Notes: a model not told the origin generated them from the letters alone. A stretch of DNA of 64,000 nt from Candidatus Zixiibacteriota bacterium (GCA_040752595.1 JBFMGX010000049.1:1-64000); one strand, 5' to 3'. Numbered from the stretch's first letter, positions 44,576 to 54,072 are shown. Numbers and translations are program-made.

Positions 44576-46543
44576 TCAAGAACCGGGACATATCCGTTCC
44601 GCACGGCGCACTCGACCCACGACGCGGCCGGATGCATAATGATAACGTCCCTTCGACGGTCGATCAATCGTGTCCCATCCCGCTTCGTTCCACCCGGCTG
44701 GTCGCGCGCATTCATGCGACTCGACATCGTCCGCCGCCTTTTGCGGCGAACCGACAACCGGGAATACACCGACGGGGCACACCAAGGCAACAGACGATTG
44801 CCGGCGACATTCATAATTGTCAGGACGCCTCGGAACGGCAGACAGCCGGTCAGGGCCATCCGGCCAACTCATGCTCACCGGCGGCGGCGCATGCTGTGCG
44901 GTGATGCTCTGATACCGCTCCGGTTCCTCCAGAAGATCACGCGCGCTCGACAGCACAGGATCGATGTCAAATAACGCCTCCAGCTCCCCTTCGTCGGGCC
45001 TCCCCACGGCCAAAACGTGCTTCTCCCAGAGGCGCAGGAGCAGTCGCGGACGTTCCTGTTCGAATCGGAGTTCGGCATCCGCCCGGCGCGCCGCCGCAAG
45101 TTCGACGCGCAACCGGTCCAACACATCGGGCGGAACGCGCTGATCGCCCCGCCTGGCGGCCCGGCTCCATGCGTCCAAGAGCGCCCCACCCGGCACCCCG
45201 GGTCGTATGTCGAGCGAGTCGCACCAATCCCGCAGCCGGTCCCCCAACTCCTGCGAATCTTCCGATCCCGTTGCCGGCCACTCATCACCAAATGTCGCCG
45301 CAAAATCACCGAAGACACCTTCCTGACTGAGCACCCGTTCCCAGACTCCCGCCTGGGCGGGAAGGACCGCGACATCTGGGGCCAATCCGAACCCAACGAG
45401 GGTCGAATCGGCATCTTCTGTCGCCAGACTTTGTGCCGCCTGGCGCGGGTCGCCCAGGACCTGGCCACCCGGCGTAGCATAGCGACCGGTCGACAGGCGC
45501 AGAGCTCCCTCGTCACCGTACGGAAACACCGACTGCACCCACCCTTTGCCGAAACTCCGGCTGCCCACGAGCGCCGCCCGTCCCGCATCCCGCAGCGCGG
45601 CCGCGAAGACCTCGGACGCTGAAGCCGATCCCGCGTCCAGAACCATGACAACCGGTCCGGTGTAGTTCGCCGGAGGAGTCGCGGTGACATAGTCGATCGG
45701 CTGGCTCCTGTCTCTGTGAACCAAGCGGCACACCAGGGACCCGGGGGGGAGAAAGATGCCGGCAGCGCTGACGGCTTCATCCAACATGCCTCCCGGGTTG
45801 CCCCGCAGATCGATCACCAGCCCGATCGGCGAGCGAACGGAGTATTCCTCCACCAGGGCCGCCAGCAGGTCCGCTGACCCGACGGAGAACTCGGACCAAC
45901 GCACATAGGCCACGCCCGACAACGACACACCGCTCACCGGGAACGGCGTGACGGAAACGCGGCGCCGCAGCAATGTGACCTCCCGCTGGTCCCCCCCCGG
46001 TGACTCAAGACGAAGCGTCACCGGCGCATCCACCGGACCGCGCATCCGCTTTACGATGGCCGGCATTGTCGCGCCTTCGGTGGGAACGCCATCGATCGCC
46101 ATGATCCGTTCGCCGGGACGCAGCATGGCGTCTGCCGCCGCGCTCTGCGGGAAGACGTGCACGATCACCGCGGCGCCTCCGGTCAACTTGATCTCGACGC
46201 CGATGCCGACATACTCCCCCTCGGCGTCCTCCGTGAACCAACCGTATTCCTCCGGCGGCATGAAGGTGGAAAAGGGATCGAGAACGGAGGTCAGGCCGTT
46301 GGCGGCCGCCTGAAACAGCTCTTCCGGCGGCGCCAACGGGCCGGCCTCTTGTGACGATTCCGATGCATTGTAAGCGAAGACGGCGCGGGACGCCGAAAGC
46401 AATACGGCCGCTCCCACGAAGCGCGGGTCGGCCCGCAACCAATGCCATGATGCCACCAGCAGCAGCGCCACCAGGAGAAACGACCAGACTCCGATCAGAC
46501 CGGGAGGCCGATTCCCTGACACTCTGCTCGCTGATGCATTCAA
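44576..46543 (-). CDS. S41-family C-terminal processing protease
   Basis: Membrane-anchored periplasmic serine protease of 655 residues. One N-terminal membrane segment (about 15-37) precedes a PDZ domain (about 115-190, YVGIGVEIKLTGGAAVIVHV, GERIMAIDGVP). The S41 core follows: SPIGLVIDLRGNPGGMLDEA, the catalytic Ser in LDAGSASASEVFAAAL and Lys in GSRSFGKGWVQSVFPYG. The last 100 residues are Pro/Arg-rich with no similarity and may be a poorly conserved tail. It lies between tmk and the polysaccharide genes; a role in this locus is not established. Confidence 0.88.
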   Translation of the reverse strand: MNASASRVSGNRPPGLIGVWSFLLVALLLVASWHWLRADPRFVGAAVLLSASRAVFAYNASESSQEAGPLAPPEELFQAAANGLTSVLDPFSTFMPPEEYGWFTEDAEGEYVGIGVEIKLTGGAAVIVHVFPQSAAADAMLRPGERIMAIDGVPTEGATMPAIVKRMRGPVDAPVTLRLESPGGDQREVTLLRRRVSVTPFPVSGVSLSGVAYVRWSEFSVGSADLLAALVEEYSVRSPIGLVIDLRGNPGGMLDEAVSAAGIFLPPGSLVCRLVHRDRSQPIDYVTATPPANYTGPVVMVLDAGSASASEVFAAALRDAGRAALVGSRSFGKGWVQSVFPYGDEGALRLSTGRYATPGGQVLGDPRQAAQSLATEDADSTLVGFGLAPDVAVLPAQAGVWERVLSQEGVFGDFAATFGDEWPATGSEDSQELGDRLRDWCDSLDIRPGVPGGALLDAWSRAARRGDQRVPPDVLDRLRVELAAARRADAELRFEQERPRLLLRLWEKHVLAVGRPDEGELEALFDIDPVLSSARDLLEEPERYQSITAQHAPPPVSMSWPDGPDRLSAVPRRPDNYECRRQSSVALVCPVGVFPVVGSPQKAADDVESHECARPAGWNEAGWDTIDRPSKGRYHYASGRVVGRVRRAERICPGS

Positions 46544-46561
46544 GTCTGCTGCCGAGCGCCC

Positions 46562-47227
46562 TCACGCGCGGAGGCGTCGCCTGGTCGTCATCGCCAGCCG
46601 CCGCAAGCGCGCGTCGACGAGCGCGACCGCCCGGGCCTGAACTTGGCGGAGAGGCGCTTCCGAGTTGATCAGCCGGTACCCCAGGTGCCGTGATCCCCAG
46701 CGGTCGTAGAATTGGTGGACGGCCTCGTGGAATCGGGGCGATTCCGCTTCCATGCGGTCGGAGGGACGCCCGGCGCGGCGCCGTCGACGCGCGGCTTCCT
46801 GGACGGAGACGCTCAACACCAGCGTGAGGTCAGGCGACAGGCCATCCCGGGCAAATTGGTCGGCCCCCGCCACGGCAAACAACGGCAGACCGCGACCGCC
46901 CGACTGATAGGCGTATGTCGAAAGACTGAAGCGGTCGGCGATCACCATCGCGCCCCGCGCCAACGCCGGCCGGATCACGTCGTCAACGACCTGCGCCCGG
47001 GCCGCCAGATAGAGAAACAACTCAGACCGCGCGTGCATCTGGGACGCCTTGTCCAGCAGCATCCGCCGCACACGCTCCGAAAACGGGGTCCCTCCCGGCT
47101 CGCGGACCAGGCAGATGTTCCACCCCCGACTGCCGTAGACCTCGGCCAGATGGCGCACGAGGGTCGACTTGCCTGAACCGTCGGCACCCTCGACCACGAG
47201 AAAGAACCCCCGCGTGGTAGTCTTCAT
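46562..47227 (-). CDS. tmk: Thymidylate kinase
   Basis: Phosphorylates dTMP to dTDP in the cytosol. The P-loop is FLVVEGADGSGKSTLVRHL; the DR(Y/F) segment reads VIADRFSLSTYAYQSGGRG; the lid carries RRRRRAGRPSDRMEAE. Length 221 is close to the family mean. It is transcribed leftward between ino1 and the S41 protease. Confidence 0.94.
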   Translation of the reverse strand: MKTTTRGFFLVVEGADGSGKSTLVRHLAEVYGSRGWNICLVREPGGTPFSERVRRMLLDKASQMHARSELFLYLAARAQVVDDVIRPALARGAMVIADRFSLSTYAYQSGGRGLPLFAVAGADQFARDGLSPDLTLVLSVSVQEAARRRRRAGRPSDRMEAESPRFHEAVHQFYDRWGSRHLGYRLINSEAPLRQVQARAVALVDARLRRLAMTTRRRLRA

Positions 47228-47337
47228 TCATCCCCCGTGACATACATGCAATAGTGCTCCTCAGACCTGATAACTGGTTCCCCGGACGGCCGCGTCCTTA
47301 ACATCGCCCGCGGCGATCACCCTCGGCATAGAATCCC

Positions 47338-48486
47338 TCAGGATGACACGCCAACCGAGACTTGTTCCGCGACGGGCTCCGCTTTCGGGACTGACGCCGG
47401 TGATCCGGGACGACGGAACTGGGCGATGAACTCCTCCGTCCGGTGCCGCGCCTCCTCATCGGTGACCTGCACCGGCGGCGACTTCATGAAATACGACGAG
47501 GGAGCGTGCAATGTCCCCTTCAGCCCATGATCCATGGCCAGTTTGCAGCAGCGCACGGCATCGATGACCACGCCGGCCGAATTGGGCGAGTCCCAGACTT
47601 CCATCTTCATTTCGATGTTCAACGGCACGCCGCCGAAGGTCTCCCCTTCCATGCGGATGTAGGCCCACTTGCGGTCGGTCAGCCACGCCACATAGTCGGA
47701 GGGGCCGATATGGATGTTCTCGTCGCCGAGATCATAGTCCAACTGCGAGGTAACGGCATTGGTTTTGGAGATCTTCTTCGATTCCAGGCGCCGCCGCTCG
47801 AGCATGTTGTAGAAGTCCGTGTTTCCCCCGACGTTCAACTGCGACGTCCGCAGGAGCTTGACGCCCCTTTCGCGAAAGAGGCGGGTCAGCACCCGATGCG
47901 CGATGGTCGCACCGACCTGCGACTTGATGTCGTCGCCGATCACCGGCAGATGGCGATCCTCGAACCGCTTCTGCCAGTACTTCTCGCGGGCGATGAAGAC
48001 GGGGATGCAGTTGACGAACCCGCACCCGGCTTCGAGGATTTGCTCCACGTACCACTTGGTCGCTTCCTCCGAGCCGACCGGCAGGTAGCTGACCACGACA
48101 TCGGTCTTCGTCTCGCGCAACAACGTGACGATGTCGACCGTGTCGCCCGGCGCCTTCTCGATGATCTTCGCGAGGTATTCCCCGAGCCCGTCGTGCGTCA
48201 TGCCCCGCTGCACGGTCACCCCGAGCTTAGGCACGTCGCAGAATCGATACGTGTTGTTGGGACGGCTGTAGATCGCCTCGCCCAGGTCGATCCCGACCTT
48301 GTTCTTGTCGATGTCGATCGCCGCCGAGAACTCGATATCGGAGATGTGGTATCCCCCCAGGTTGATGTGCATCAATCCCGGCACGAACTCATCGTCCCGC
48401 GCATTCCGGTAGAAGTGGACGCCCTGCACAAACGACGAGGCGCAGTTTCCGACGCCGATGATCGCCACCCGCACTTTTCCCGACAT
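47338..48486 (-). CDS. ino1: Inositol-3-phosphate synthase
   Basis: NAD-dependent enzyme converting glucose-6-phosphate to myo-inositol-1(3)-phosphate; 382 residues. The Rossmann start [18 protein letters not shown], then [30 protein letters not shown], the core [17 protein letters not shown] and [13 protein letters not shown] are diagnostic of bacterial/archaeal MIPS. ATG 48486 has GAGGGAG seven bases upstream; an ATG at 48492 lies immediately after the same site. A pfkB gene and a CDP-alcohol transferase are directly upstream in the same direction, fitting an inositol-phospholipid pathway. The stop codon is formed in a GGATGACA-type repeat end. Confidence 0.95.
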   Translation of the reverse strand: MSGKVRVAIIGVGNCASSFVQGVHFYRNARDDEFVPGLMHINLGGYHISDIEFSAAIDIDKNKVGIDLGEAIYSRPNNTYRFCDVPKLGVTVQRGMTHDGLGEYLAKIIEKAPGDTVDIVTLLRETKTDVVVSYLPVGSEEATKWYVEQILEAGCGFVNCIPVFIAREKYWQKRFEDRHLPVIGDDIKSQVGATIAHRVLTRLFRERGVKLLRTSQLNVGGNTDFYNMLERRRLESKKISKTNAVTSQLDYDLGDENIHIGPSDYVAWLTDRKWAYIRMEGETFGGVPLNIEMKMEVWDSPNSAGVVIDAVRCCKLAMDHGLKGTLHAPSSYFMKSPPVQVTDEEARHRTEEFIAQFRRPGSPASVPKAEPVAEQVSVGVSS

Positions 48487-48539
48487 TAGCATCTCCCTCT
48501 CGAATTGGAATGGAATTGTCTTGTGGGATCCGTCAATGC

Positions 48540-48562
48540 GTCAGGAGCACAGGGCTCCTGAC
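48540..48562. repeat. GTCAGGAGC hairpin
   Basis: Perfect 9-bp arms GTCAGGAGC/GCTCCTGAC with a 5-base loop between the pfkB stop and the ino1 start. Confidence 0.65.
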
Positions 48563-48618
48563 CTACAATTCCTGCCGTCTCGACCGTCTTCATCTACAGG
48601 AACACGACCTCCCTCTGG

Positions 48619-49545
48619 TCAGGCGACACGCGCCGCCGATGCGCGCGTCGTCGTCACGGCCACTCCCGCCGCGCGGGCCCTGGCATCGGTCAACGTCAAC
48701 TCGAAGTCCGGCCCGCAGTGGGCAATCATCGTGGACGAACACGCGGTCGCCAAACGCCCGGCTTCCGGCCAAGGATGACCATGAACGCGGGCGAACATCA
48801 ATCCACCGGCAAAAGAATCGCCGGCACCGGTGGAGTCAATGGCCAGCGTGGGCAACGCCGCGATGCGATGCCGATGACCTTCGGGATCGACGATCAGGGC
48901 CCCTTCTTCCGCCAGCGTGATCACCACCGTGGCAATGCCCCATCCCCTGAGGATCGCCGCGGCCCGATCGAGGTCCTGGCGCGGATCGACACCGGTCAGG
49001 ATGCGGGTCTCCAGTTCATTCGGTTTCACCACGTCGCACAAGGCACAGATCTCCTCGATCCCGTCCGGCTTGAAATGCTCGATGCGACCGTCACCGGTGG
49101 TTCGCCGCAACAACCCCTGCGGATCGAGCACGATCGGTGCGCGCGTGCGCGCCCGGATGCGACGGATCAGATCGAAAGGCAGCTCCTGCATCACGGGCCC
49201 CAGGAAGACCATCCGGGCATCGTCGATCTCAGCGGGGATCTGCGTAATCGGTTCGGCGCGTCCCAGTACCGTGAGTTCACGGTTCCCATCCCGGTCGTAG
49301 TCCAGACCAAAGCCGCCGGATTCGCCACACACCTCGGTCTCCGACTTGATCCCGGTGTCGAGTAGATAGGCATGGTAGTCGTGCACACGGTCCATGCCGG
49401 TCCGACCCACGACGGTCACGTTGCCTCCGAGACGGGCATAGATCAGCGCGGCATTGGTGGCACAGCCGGACAGCACGCGCCCCCGCGTCGACACCCACGG
49501 TGTGCGAATCGCATCAAACACGGGGTTCCCGAACGCGATGATCAC
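48619..49545 (-). CDS. PfkB-family carbohydrate/nucleoside kinase
   Basis: Ribokinase-fold kinase of 308 residues. The C-terminal signature is LAIDSTGAGDSFAGGLMFAR with the catalytic Asp in GAGD. The N-terminal part (GCATNAALIYARLGGNVTVVG) has the usual substrate-binding glycines. The substrate is not known. Its position between ino1 and the CDP-alcohol transferase (four-base overlap with the latter) suggests an inositol or inositol-phosphate substrate; some archaeal PfkB proteins are inositol kinases. A ribokinase or adenosine kinase role remains possible. Confidence 0.85.
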   Translation of the reverse strand: MIIAFGNPVFDAIRTPWVSTRGRVLSGCATNAALIYARLGGNVTVVGRTGMDRVHDYHAYLLDTGIKSETEVCGESGGFGLDYDRDGNRELTVLGRAEPITQIPAEIDDARMVFLGPVMQELPFDLIRRIRARTRAPIVLDPQGLLRRTTGDGRIEHFKPDGIEEICALCDVVKPNELETRILTGVDPRQDLDRAAAILRGWGIATVVITLAEEGALIVDPEGHRHRIAALPTLAIDSTGAGDSFAGGLMFARVHGHPWPEAGRLATACSSTMIAHCGPDFELTLTDARARAAGVAVTTTRASAARVA

Positions 49546-50141
49546 CGGCCGCTCCCCGTTCGGTTCAACTCACGGTGGGCAAAGACCAATCGTTGCGCCG
49601 TCGTCACAGTGGACACGACGCCAACGACGATACAGGCAATCAGCAGCGCCCGCATCGGGAAGGCGGTTTCCAGCACGGCCCCGATGATGATCAGCGCGAA
49701 CTTTTCCAGCCGTCCGACGAGCCCGACGGCGCAGTTTGCCAGGCCGCCGATCGATTCGGCCACGGCCCGGGCATACGAGGCCGACCACATGCCGAAGAGT
49801 GTGAACATGCCCCACCCAGGCGCGACATGACCCGACAACACGATTCCCAACAAGACAAAAAACTCCCCCACGCGGTCGAAGTTGTGATCCAGAACGCCGC
49901 CAAACGTGGTCCCGAGATTCCCGGCCCGCGCGGTCGCCCCATCCAACATGTCAAGCAACGAGGTGACCAGCATCAGGACGACACCGAGGATGAACCGCTC
50001 CTTCCAGAACGCCAGCCCCGTGGCCGCGGCGGTCAACAGTCCCAGCACCGTGAGGATGTTCGGCGTCAGCCCCAGACGAAGGCAGATCCGCCCGTAGGGA
50101 ACGGAGAACGCTTCATAGGCCGATCGTCGTTGGTTCTGCAT
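49542..50141 (-). CDS. CDP-alcohol phosphatidyltransferase family (inositol-lipid synthase candidate)
   Basis: Membrane enzyme of 199 residues with about five hydrophobic segments. The CDP-alcohol motif is complete: DMLDGATARAGNL, then GGVLDHNFDR (D-x2-D-G-x2-A-R-x8-G-x3-D-x3-D). It would join CDP-diacylglycerol to an alcohol; next to ino1 the most likely product is phosphatidylinositol or its phosphate. It overlaps the pfkB gene by four bases and is followed upstream by lgt and a PAP2 gene. Confidence 0.9.
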   Translation of the reverse strand: MQNQRRSAYEAFSVPYGRICLRLGLTPNILTVLGLLTAAATGLAFWKERFILGVVLMLVTSLLDMLDGATARAGNLGTTFGGVLDHNFDRVGEFFVLLGIVLSGHVAPGWGMFTLFGMWSASYARAVAESIGGLANCAVGLVGRLEKFALIIIGAVLETAFPMRALLIACIVVGVVSTVTTAQRLVFAHRELNRTGSGR

Positions 50142-50252
50142 CTCGCCCCATTCCGGTCAGCCATGAAGTTCGCCTGCTTCCCCTCGACAACGAATGAGAT
50201 TCCGGCGGCCGGACCGTGAAGATGCGAATATATCTCTCCCTTGCGAGTACGG

Positions 50253-51059
50253 TCAAGGCGTTTTGCCCCGCAGGCGTCGCGGCAGCCATGCGAGTAATGC
50301 ACCGGCCACAAACATCGCCACGGCGATGAGTTGATTGTAATTCACGCGCAGGCCGGCCAGCGATAGCCACATCTCGGTTTCGTAGTACCGGAAGGGTTCA
50401 ATGAGAAAGCGGAACAGCGCCTCGATCATGAAGAACAAACCCGCCGTCAGCCCCGGCCAATGATGCCGGCGGTTGACGCGGCTCAGCACCAGGAACAAGA
50501 GAAATCCGTACACCGACGAGTACAGTTGGGTCGGGTGCACGGCCTGGCCGGCAAAGACGATCGCGGCCGGAGCGTCGGGCGGATAGTGCACCCCGCAGAA
50601 TGCGCCCGTCGGCGTGCCGAAGCAACAGCCGTTGAGAAAACACCCGATGCGCGACAGACCGATGCCGAACGCCACGGCCGGGGCGACGGCGTCCAACGCG
50701 GGAAGCGGGCGAATCCGGTGACGCCGCAGGTACACGAAGCCGGCCAGAGTCCCCACGATCAGACCGCCCTGCAGGTTCAAACCGGCAATACCAAAATGCC
50801 CCGTGGTATGGAACGGGTTGATGACCTCCCAGGGCTGGTCGGCGAAATCCCGCAGGTGATACAGGACATACGCCAACCGTCCACCGATCACGCCGAACAG
50901 GATCAGGACGAAGCCGAGATTCACGGCCCGGTCCGGATCGACCCCGACGACTTTCGCCTCGCGGTGGACCAACCACAGGCCGATCAGGAATGACAGCGCC
51001 AGGAGCAGTCCATAAGATCGCAACACGAACGGTCCGATATGGAATAATTCCGGCAGCAT
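50253..51059 (-). CDS. lgt: Prolipoprotein diacylglyceryl transferase
   Basis: Inner-membrane enzyme that transfers diacylglycerol from phosphatidylglycerol to the lipobox Cys of prolipoproteins; 268 residues, seven membrane segments. The Lgt signature RIGCFLNGCCFGTPTGAFC and the HPTQLYSSVYG segment are clear. Several lipoproteins in the window (4085-5392, 59365-59991) are likely substrates. It is placed within the inositol-lipid neighbourhood, probably as part of one transcript. Confidence 0.95.
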   Translation of the reverse strand: MLPELFHIGPFVLRSYGLLLALSFLIGLWLVHREAKVVGVDPDRAVNLGFVLILFGVIGGRLAYVLYHLRDFADQPWEVINPFHTTGHFGIAGLNLQGGLIVGTLAGFVYLRRHRIRPLPALDAVAPAVAFGIGLSRIGCFLNGCCFGTPTGAFCGVHYPPDAPAAIVFAGQAVHPTQLYSSVYGFLLFLVLSRVNRRHHWPGLTAGLFFMIEALFRFLIEPFRYYETEMWLSLAGLRVNYNQLIAVAMFVAGALLAWLPRRLRGKTP

Positions 51060-51094
51060 GACGTCGTGTCTCTCTTCTCAGCGGAATGATGCCA

Positions 51095-52075
51095 TCACGA
51101 TCTCTGATCGACAAAGAGACCGGCCCGTGACGATTCCGTCAAGACCTGCCGATCGGGCACGGGCAGTATCAACGCTTCACGACCGCGCGTCAACCACAGT
51201 GCCGTGGCGCCAACGACCCAGCCAACAGCGACATCCGACACATAGTGAAACCGTCCCCAGACGGTGCCGACACAGAGGAGTGCAACGAGAGGCGTCACGG
51301 CCATCGCCAGCCGCGGCATCGTCCGCCATGACCAAACCATGACCACGAGTGCCACGGCCGCGTGCGATGACGGCATACAGCCGCCATGGATGGCGCCCTG
51401 ACCAACCACCCAGTTCGCCAGCGGCACAAAACACAATCCCGCCAGCGGACCGGGCAGACTGCCCGCCAGATAATACCGTGGTCCTTCGAGTGGATAGAGC
51501 ACGAACAGCGCATAAGAGATGACAAAGGCGGTCGTCATGGCGTACAGCGCCCGGGACAATTCGAGATAACGGCGGCCGAAGTACAGCGCGAGCGGCAGCA
51601 TCGCCACAAGCGGGTAGTAGGAGACATACCCGAGCATGAACAGATCATTCAGGGGCGCCGACTGGACCGGCAGAATCCAGACATTGGGATCGACACCGAA
51701 GACGGCGCGTTCCAGCGCCACGATCTGGTGATCCAGGAAGTCCGGGAACACCCATTGCACGGCAATCTGCGTCTCCCGGTAGAAGAACGGATAGAGCATC
51801 GCGGGATAGAGGAGTCGGACAAAGCCGCGTATCCCGCTGGTGCATTCGCCCCACCGCTGTACCACCATCACTACGGCGGCGAACAACAGCAGGTGCGCCA
51901 GTGCCCAGTGCCACCATCCGTCCGACCCGCGTCCGAGTACAACCACTCCGAGACCGAAGGCCAGGATGTAACCGGCGGTCAGACGATCGACGGGACGCGC
52001 ACGCCTCCAGAGAGAGCGCCAGCCGTTTGCTTGAGCCGTTCTCACCCTTGCGGAGCTCAAACCGCGCCGGTCCAT
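51095..52075 (-). CDS. PAP2-superfamily membrane protein, Aur1-like
   Basis: Membrane protein of 326 residues from ATG 52075; the longer frame only translates a palindromic element. The three PAP2/Aur1 motifs are visible: YPLEGPRYYLAG (C1-like, GPR), GGCMPSSHAAVALVV (C2, PSxH) and GRFHYVSDVAVGW (C3, HxxxD). Aur1-type proteins transfer phosphoinositol from phosphatidylinositol to ceramide; simple PAP2 proteins dephosphorylate lipids. With ino1, pfkB and a CDP-alcohol transferase downstream in the same orientation, an inositol-lipid role is favoured. Confidence 0.84.
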   Translation of the reverse strand: MDRRGLSSARVRTAQANGWRSLWRRARPVDRLTAGYILAFGLGVVVLGRGSDGWWHWALAHLLLFAAVVMVVQRWGECTSGIRGFVRLLYPAMLYPFFYRETQIAVQWVFPDFLDHQIVALERAVFGVDPNVWILPVQSAPLNDLFMLGYVSYYPLVAMLPLALYFGRRYLELSRALYAMTTAFVISYALFVLYPLEGPRYYLAGSLPGPLAGLCFVPLANWVVGQGAIHGGCMPSSHAAVALVVMVWSWRTMPRLAMAVTPLVALLCVGTVWGRFHYVSDVAVGWVVGATALWLTRGREALILPVPDRQVLTESSRAGLFVDQRS

Positions 52076-52113
52076 TCCAAAGCCCTCTGACAATATGAAG
52101 AAACGATGAGCAG

Positions 52114-52206
52114 CCTCACCCGATCCGTCCTGTGGACGGATCGACCGCTCCCGGAGGGAGAGGTTATTCTTCCCCTTCTCCCTCCGGCAGAGGGTCGGGG
52201 TGAGGG
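52114..52206. repeat. CCTCACCC-framed palindromic element, copy 3
   Basis: Outer arms CCTCACCC/GGGGTGAGG, inner GATCCGTCC/GGACGGATC and CTCCC/GGGAG hairpins. It begins 39 bases upstream of the Aur1-like gene start, matching the position of copies 1 and 2 relative to their genes. Confidence 0.8.
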
Positions 52207-52319
52207 ATCTGGCCATCTTAGAAACCGCATCACGCTTCCTTGATGATCAACCGGACAGGTCACGAATGGCCTTCAGCAGGTTGCTGAGAAACGCAGAAAA
52301 CGTGGATCGGTCCCACCAT

Positions 52320-52413
52320 TGTCATCCTGAGCGAAGCGAAGGATCTGCTGTTTCGCCCCATGAAACCAACAGGAGGTTCTTTGCCCCGCCGAAGAGCGGC
52401 GCTCAGAATGACA
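52320..52413. repeat. GAGCGAAGCGA element, full copy
   Basis: Begins TGTCATCCTGAGCGAAGCGA and ends GCTCAGAATGACA after an internal CCGAAGAGCGGCGC segment. It lies in the 236-base gap (52217-52452) downstream of rsmI, which holds nothing else that I can recognise. Confidence 0.8.
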
Positions 52414-52452
52414 TGGATGGTCCTTCTTCAGCATCCTGTTGGGTAAACGGTG

Positions 52453-53175
52453 TCAGTCTTCTGACTCTCCGCCAGCCGCCGACAGCTTCTCATCCGCCCC
52501 GGCCACCGCGAGTGTGATTTCACCTTTGATCGCGCGTGAATGATGGCGTGCAGCCAACTCTGACAAACGTCCATGTTGGATTTCTTCGTACCGCTTGGTC
52601 AATTCCCGCCCGACGCAGCACCACCGGTCGCCCCAGGCAGCGTGAAGCTCTCCCAATGTCCGGGCCAGGCGATGCGGAGATTCGAACAGCACGATCGTAC
52701 GTGTCTCGGCCGCCAACTCCGCCAACCGCCGCGCGCGCCGTCCCGACTTCGGCGGCAGGAAGCCCTCAAAGACGTACCGGTCGGCGGGAAGTCCCGCCAC
52801 CGAGAGAAGCGCGGTGACCGCGCTGGCGCCAGGAATCGGCACGATGGGATGGCCGCTCTCGACGACTGACGCGATCAAACGATACCCCGGATCGGAGATG
52901 ACCGGCGTCCCCGCATCCGACACCAGGGCGATGCGCGCGCCGTCGCCCAGACGCGCCAGCACCGCCGCGGTCCGTGACCGTTCGTTGTGCTCATGCAGGG
53001 ACAGGGTGGGGATGCGGATGCCGAGGTGGTACACCAATACCCGCGTCCGCCGCGTGTCTTCGCAGAGAATCAGATCGACCGACCCCAAGACATGGACGGC
53101 GCGCGTCGAAATGTCGTCGAGGTTCCCCAGCGGTGTCGCCACAACATAGAGAACGCCCGGACGCGACATATCCAT
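52453..53175 (-). CDS. rsmI: 16S rRNA (cytidine1402-2'-O)-methyltransferase
   Basis: SAM-dependent methyltransferase that modifies C1402 in the ribosomal P site; about 240 residues from ATG 53175 (a second ATG is at 53169 and a GTG at 53238). Key segments are VLYVVATPLGNLDDISTRAV, LILCEDTRRTRVL, HEHNERSRT and ALVSDAGTPVISDPGYRL, matching the tetrapyrrole-methylase fold of RsmI. It follows nadE in the same direction. Confidence 0.95.
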   Translation of the reverse strand: MDMSRPGVLYVVATPLGNLDDISTRAVHVLGSVDLILCEDTRRTRVLVYHLGIRIPTLSLHEHNERSRTAAVLARLGDGARIALVSDAGTPVISDPGYRLIASVVESGHPIVPIPGASAVTALLSVAGLPADRYVFEGFLPPKSGRRARRLAELAAETRTIVLFESPHRLARTLGELHAAWGDRWCCVGRELTKRYEEIQHGRLSELAARHHSRAIKGEITLAVAGADEKLSAAGGESED

Positions 53176-53240
53176 CGGCCTACGCGGTGCCTCAGATGAT
53201 GATTCGGGAGATATCACGGGCGCAGATCCGTCTGCCACGC

Positions 53241-54071
53241 TTATCGACCCCAGTCGCGCGCCAGGTGGAAGTCGATCCCCACGGTCTTCATCCCGATCTT
53301 GGCGATGCTCGGCAGCGAGCGCTTGAACTGGGAGCTCGCCACCAAATCGAAGACCCGCCGCACCAGGACAGGCGCGAATCCCGCTTCCACCAGCGCGTCG
53401 AAGGAATAATCGCGATCGACCATCAGGAACAGCAGGTGATCGGCTTCGTCATAGCTCAAACCCAACTCCCCTTCGTCGGTCTGCCCCGGCCAGAGGTCGG
53501 CCGAAGGCGGCTTGGCGATGATCCGCTCGGGCACGCCGAGGAAATCGGCCAGTTGGCGCACCTGCGTCTTGTACAAATCGCCGATCGGGTTGAGCGAACA
53601 GGCCACGTCGCCGTACCAGGTCCCATACCCCAGCAGCAGCTCGGTCTTGTTCGATGTCCCCACGACCAGCGCATGGTGCGTCTGTGAGTAGTCGAAGAGC
53701 CGGATCATCCGCACACGCGCCGCGGCGTTCCCAAGGCGGACACGATCCACGTTGGGCTCATCCTCGTAGATGGCTGCGATCACGGAACCAATCGGCTGCA
53801 CCAGAAGCCGGATGCCGAATGTGCGCGCCACCAGCTTGGCATCGCGCAGGCTCTGGGGATCCGATTCCCTGGCCGGGAGCGCCAGCCCCGTGACATGTTC
53901 CGCGCCCAACGCATGGGCCGCCAGCGCCACGCCGAGCGCCGAGTCCACTCCGCCCGAGACGCCCAAGACAGTGTTGGTGTATCCCTTCTTGGCGAATTCG
54001 TCGCACAGGAAGGTCGTGAGGATCCCAACCGTCATAAGCGGATCGAGGGTCAGATCAGCGCCTTTCGCCAA
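53241..54071 (-). CDS. nadE: NAD+ synthase, ammonia-dependent type
   Basis: ATP-PP-type synthase that amidates nicotinate adenine dinucleotide; 276 residues. The PP-loop is VLGVSGGVDSALGVALAAHA, then GTSNKTELLLGYGTWYGD and IGDLYKTQVRQLADFL, diagnostic for NadE. The TTG start at 54071 is favoured because GGAGG lies six bases upstream and it begins just after the nitrilase stop; a GTG at 54095 would overlap that gene. The adjacent nitrilase-fold protein may supply ammonia from glutamine, making a split version of glutamine-dependent NAD synthetase. Confidence 0.94.
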   Translation of the reverse strand: MAKGADLTLDPLMTVGILTTFLCDEFAKKGYTNTVLGVSGGVDSALGVALAAHALGAEHVTGLALPARESDPQSLRDAKLVARTFGIRLLVQPIGSVIAAIYEDEPNVDRVRLGNAAARVRMIRLFDYSQTHHALVVGTSNKTELLLGYGTWYGDVACSLNPIGDLYKTQVRQLADFLGVPERIIAKPPSADLWPGQTDEGELGLSYDEADHLLFLMVDRDYSFDALVEAGFAPVLVRRVFDLVASSQFKRSLPSIAKIGMKTVGIDFHLARDWGR

Positions 54072-54072
54072 C

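Noticed and set aside
44576-46543. Frameshift near the 3' end of the S41 protease gene
   Set aside because: The last 100 residues look atypical, but the frame stays open and no better frame continues an S41 domain, so no break can be shown.
51095-52216. Longer start for the Aur1-like protein at 52216
   Set aside because: The extra 47 residues translate the CCTCACCC palindromic element; ATG 52075 leads directly into the membrane protein.
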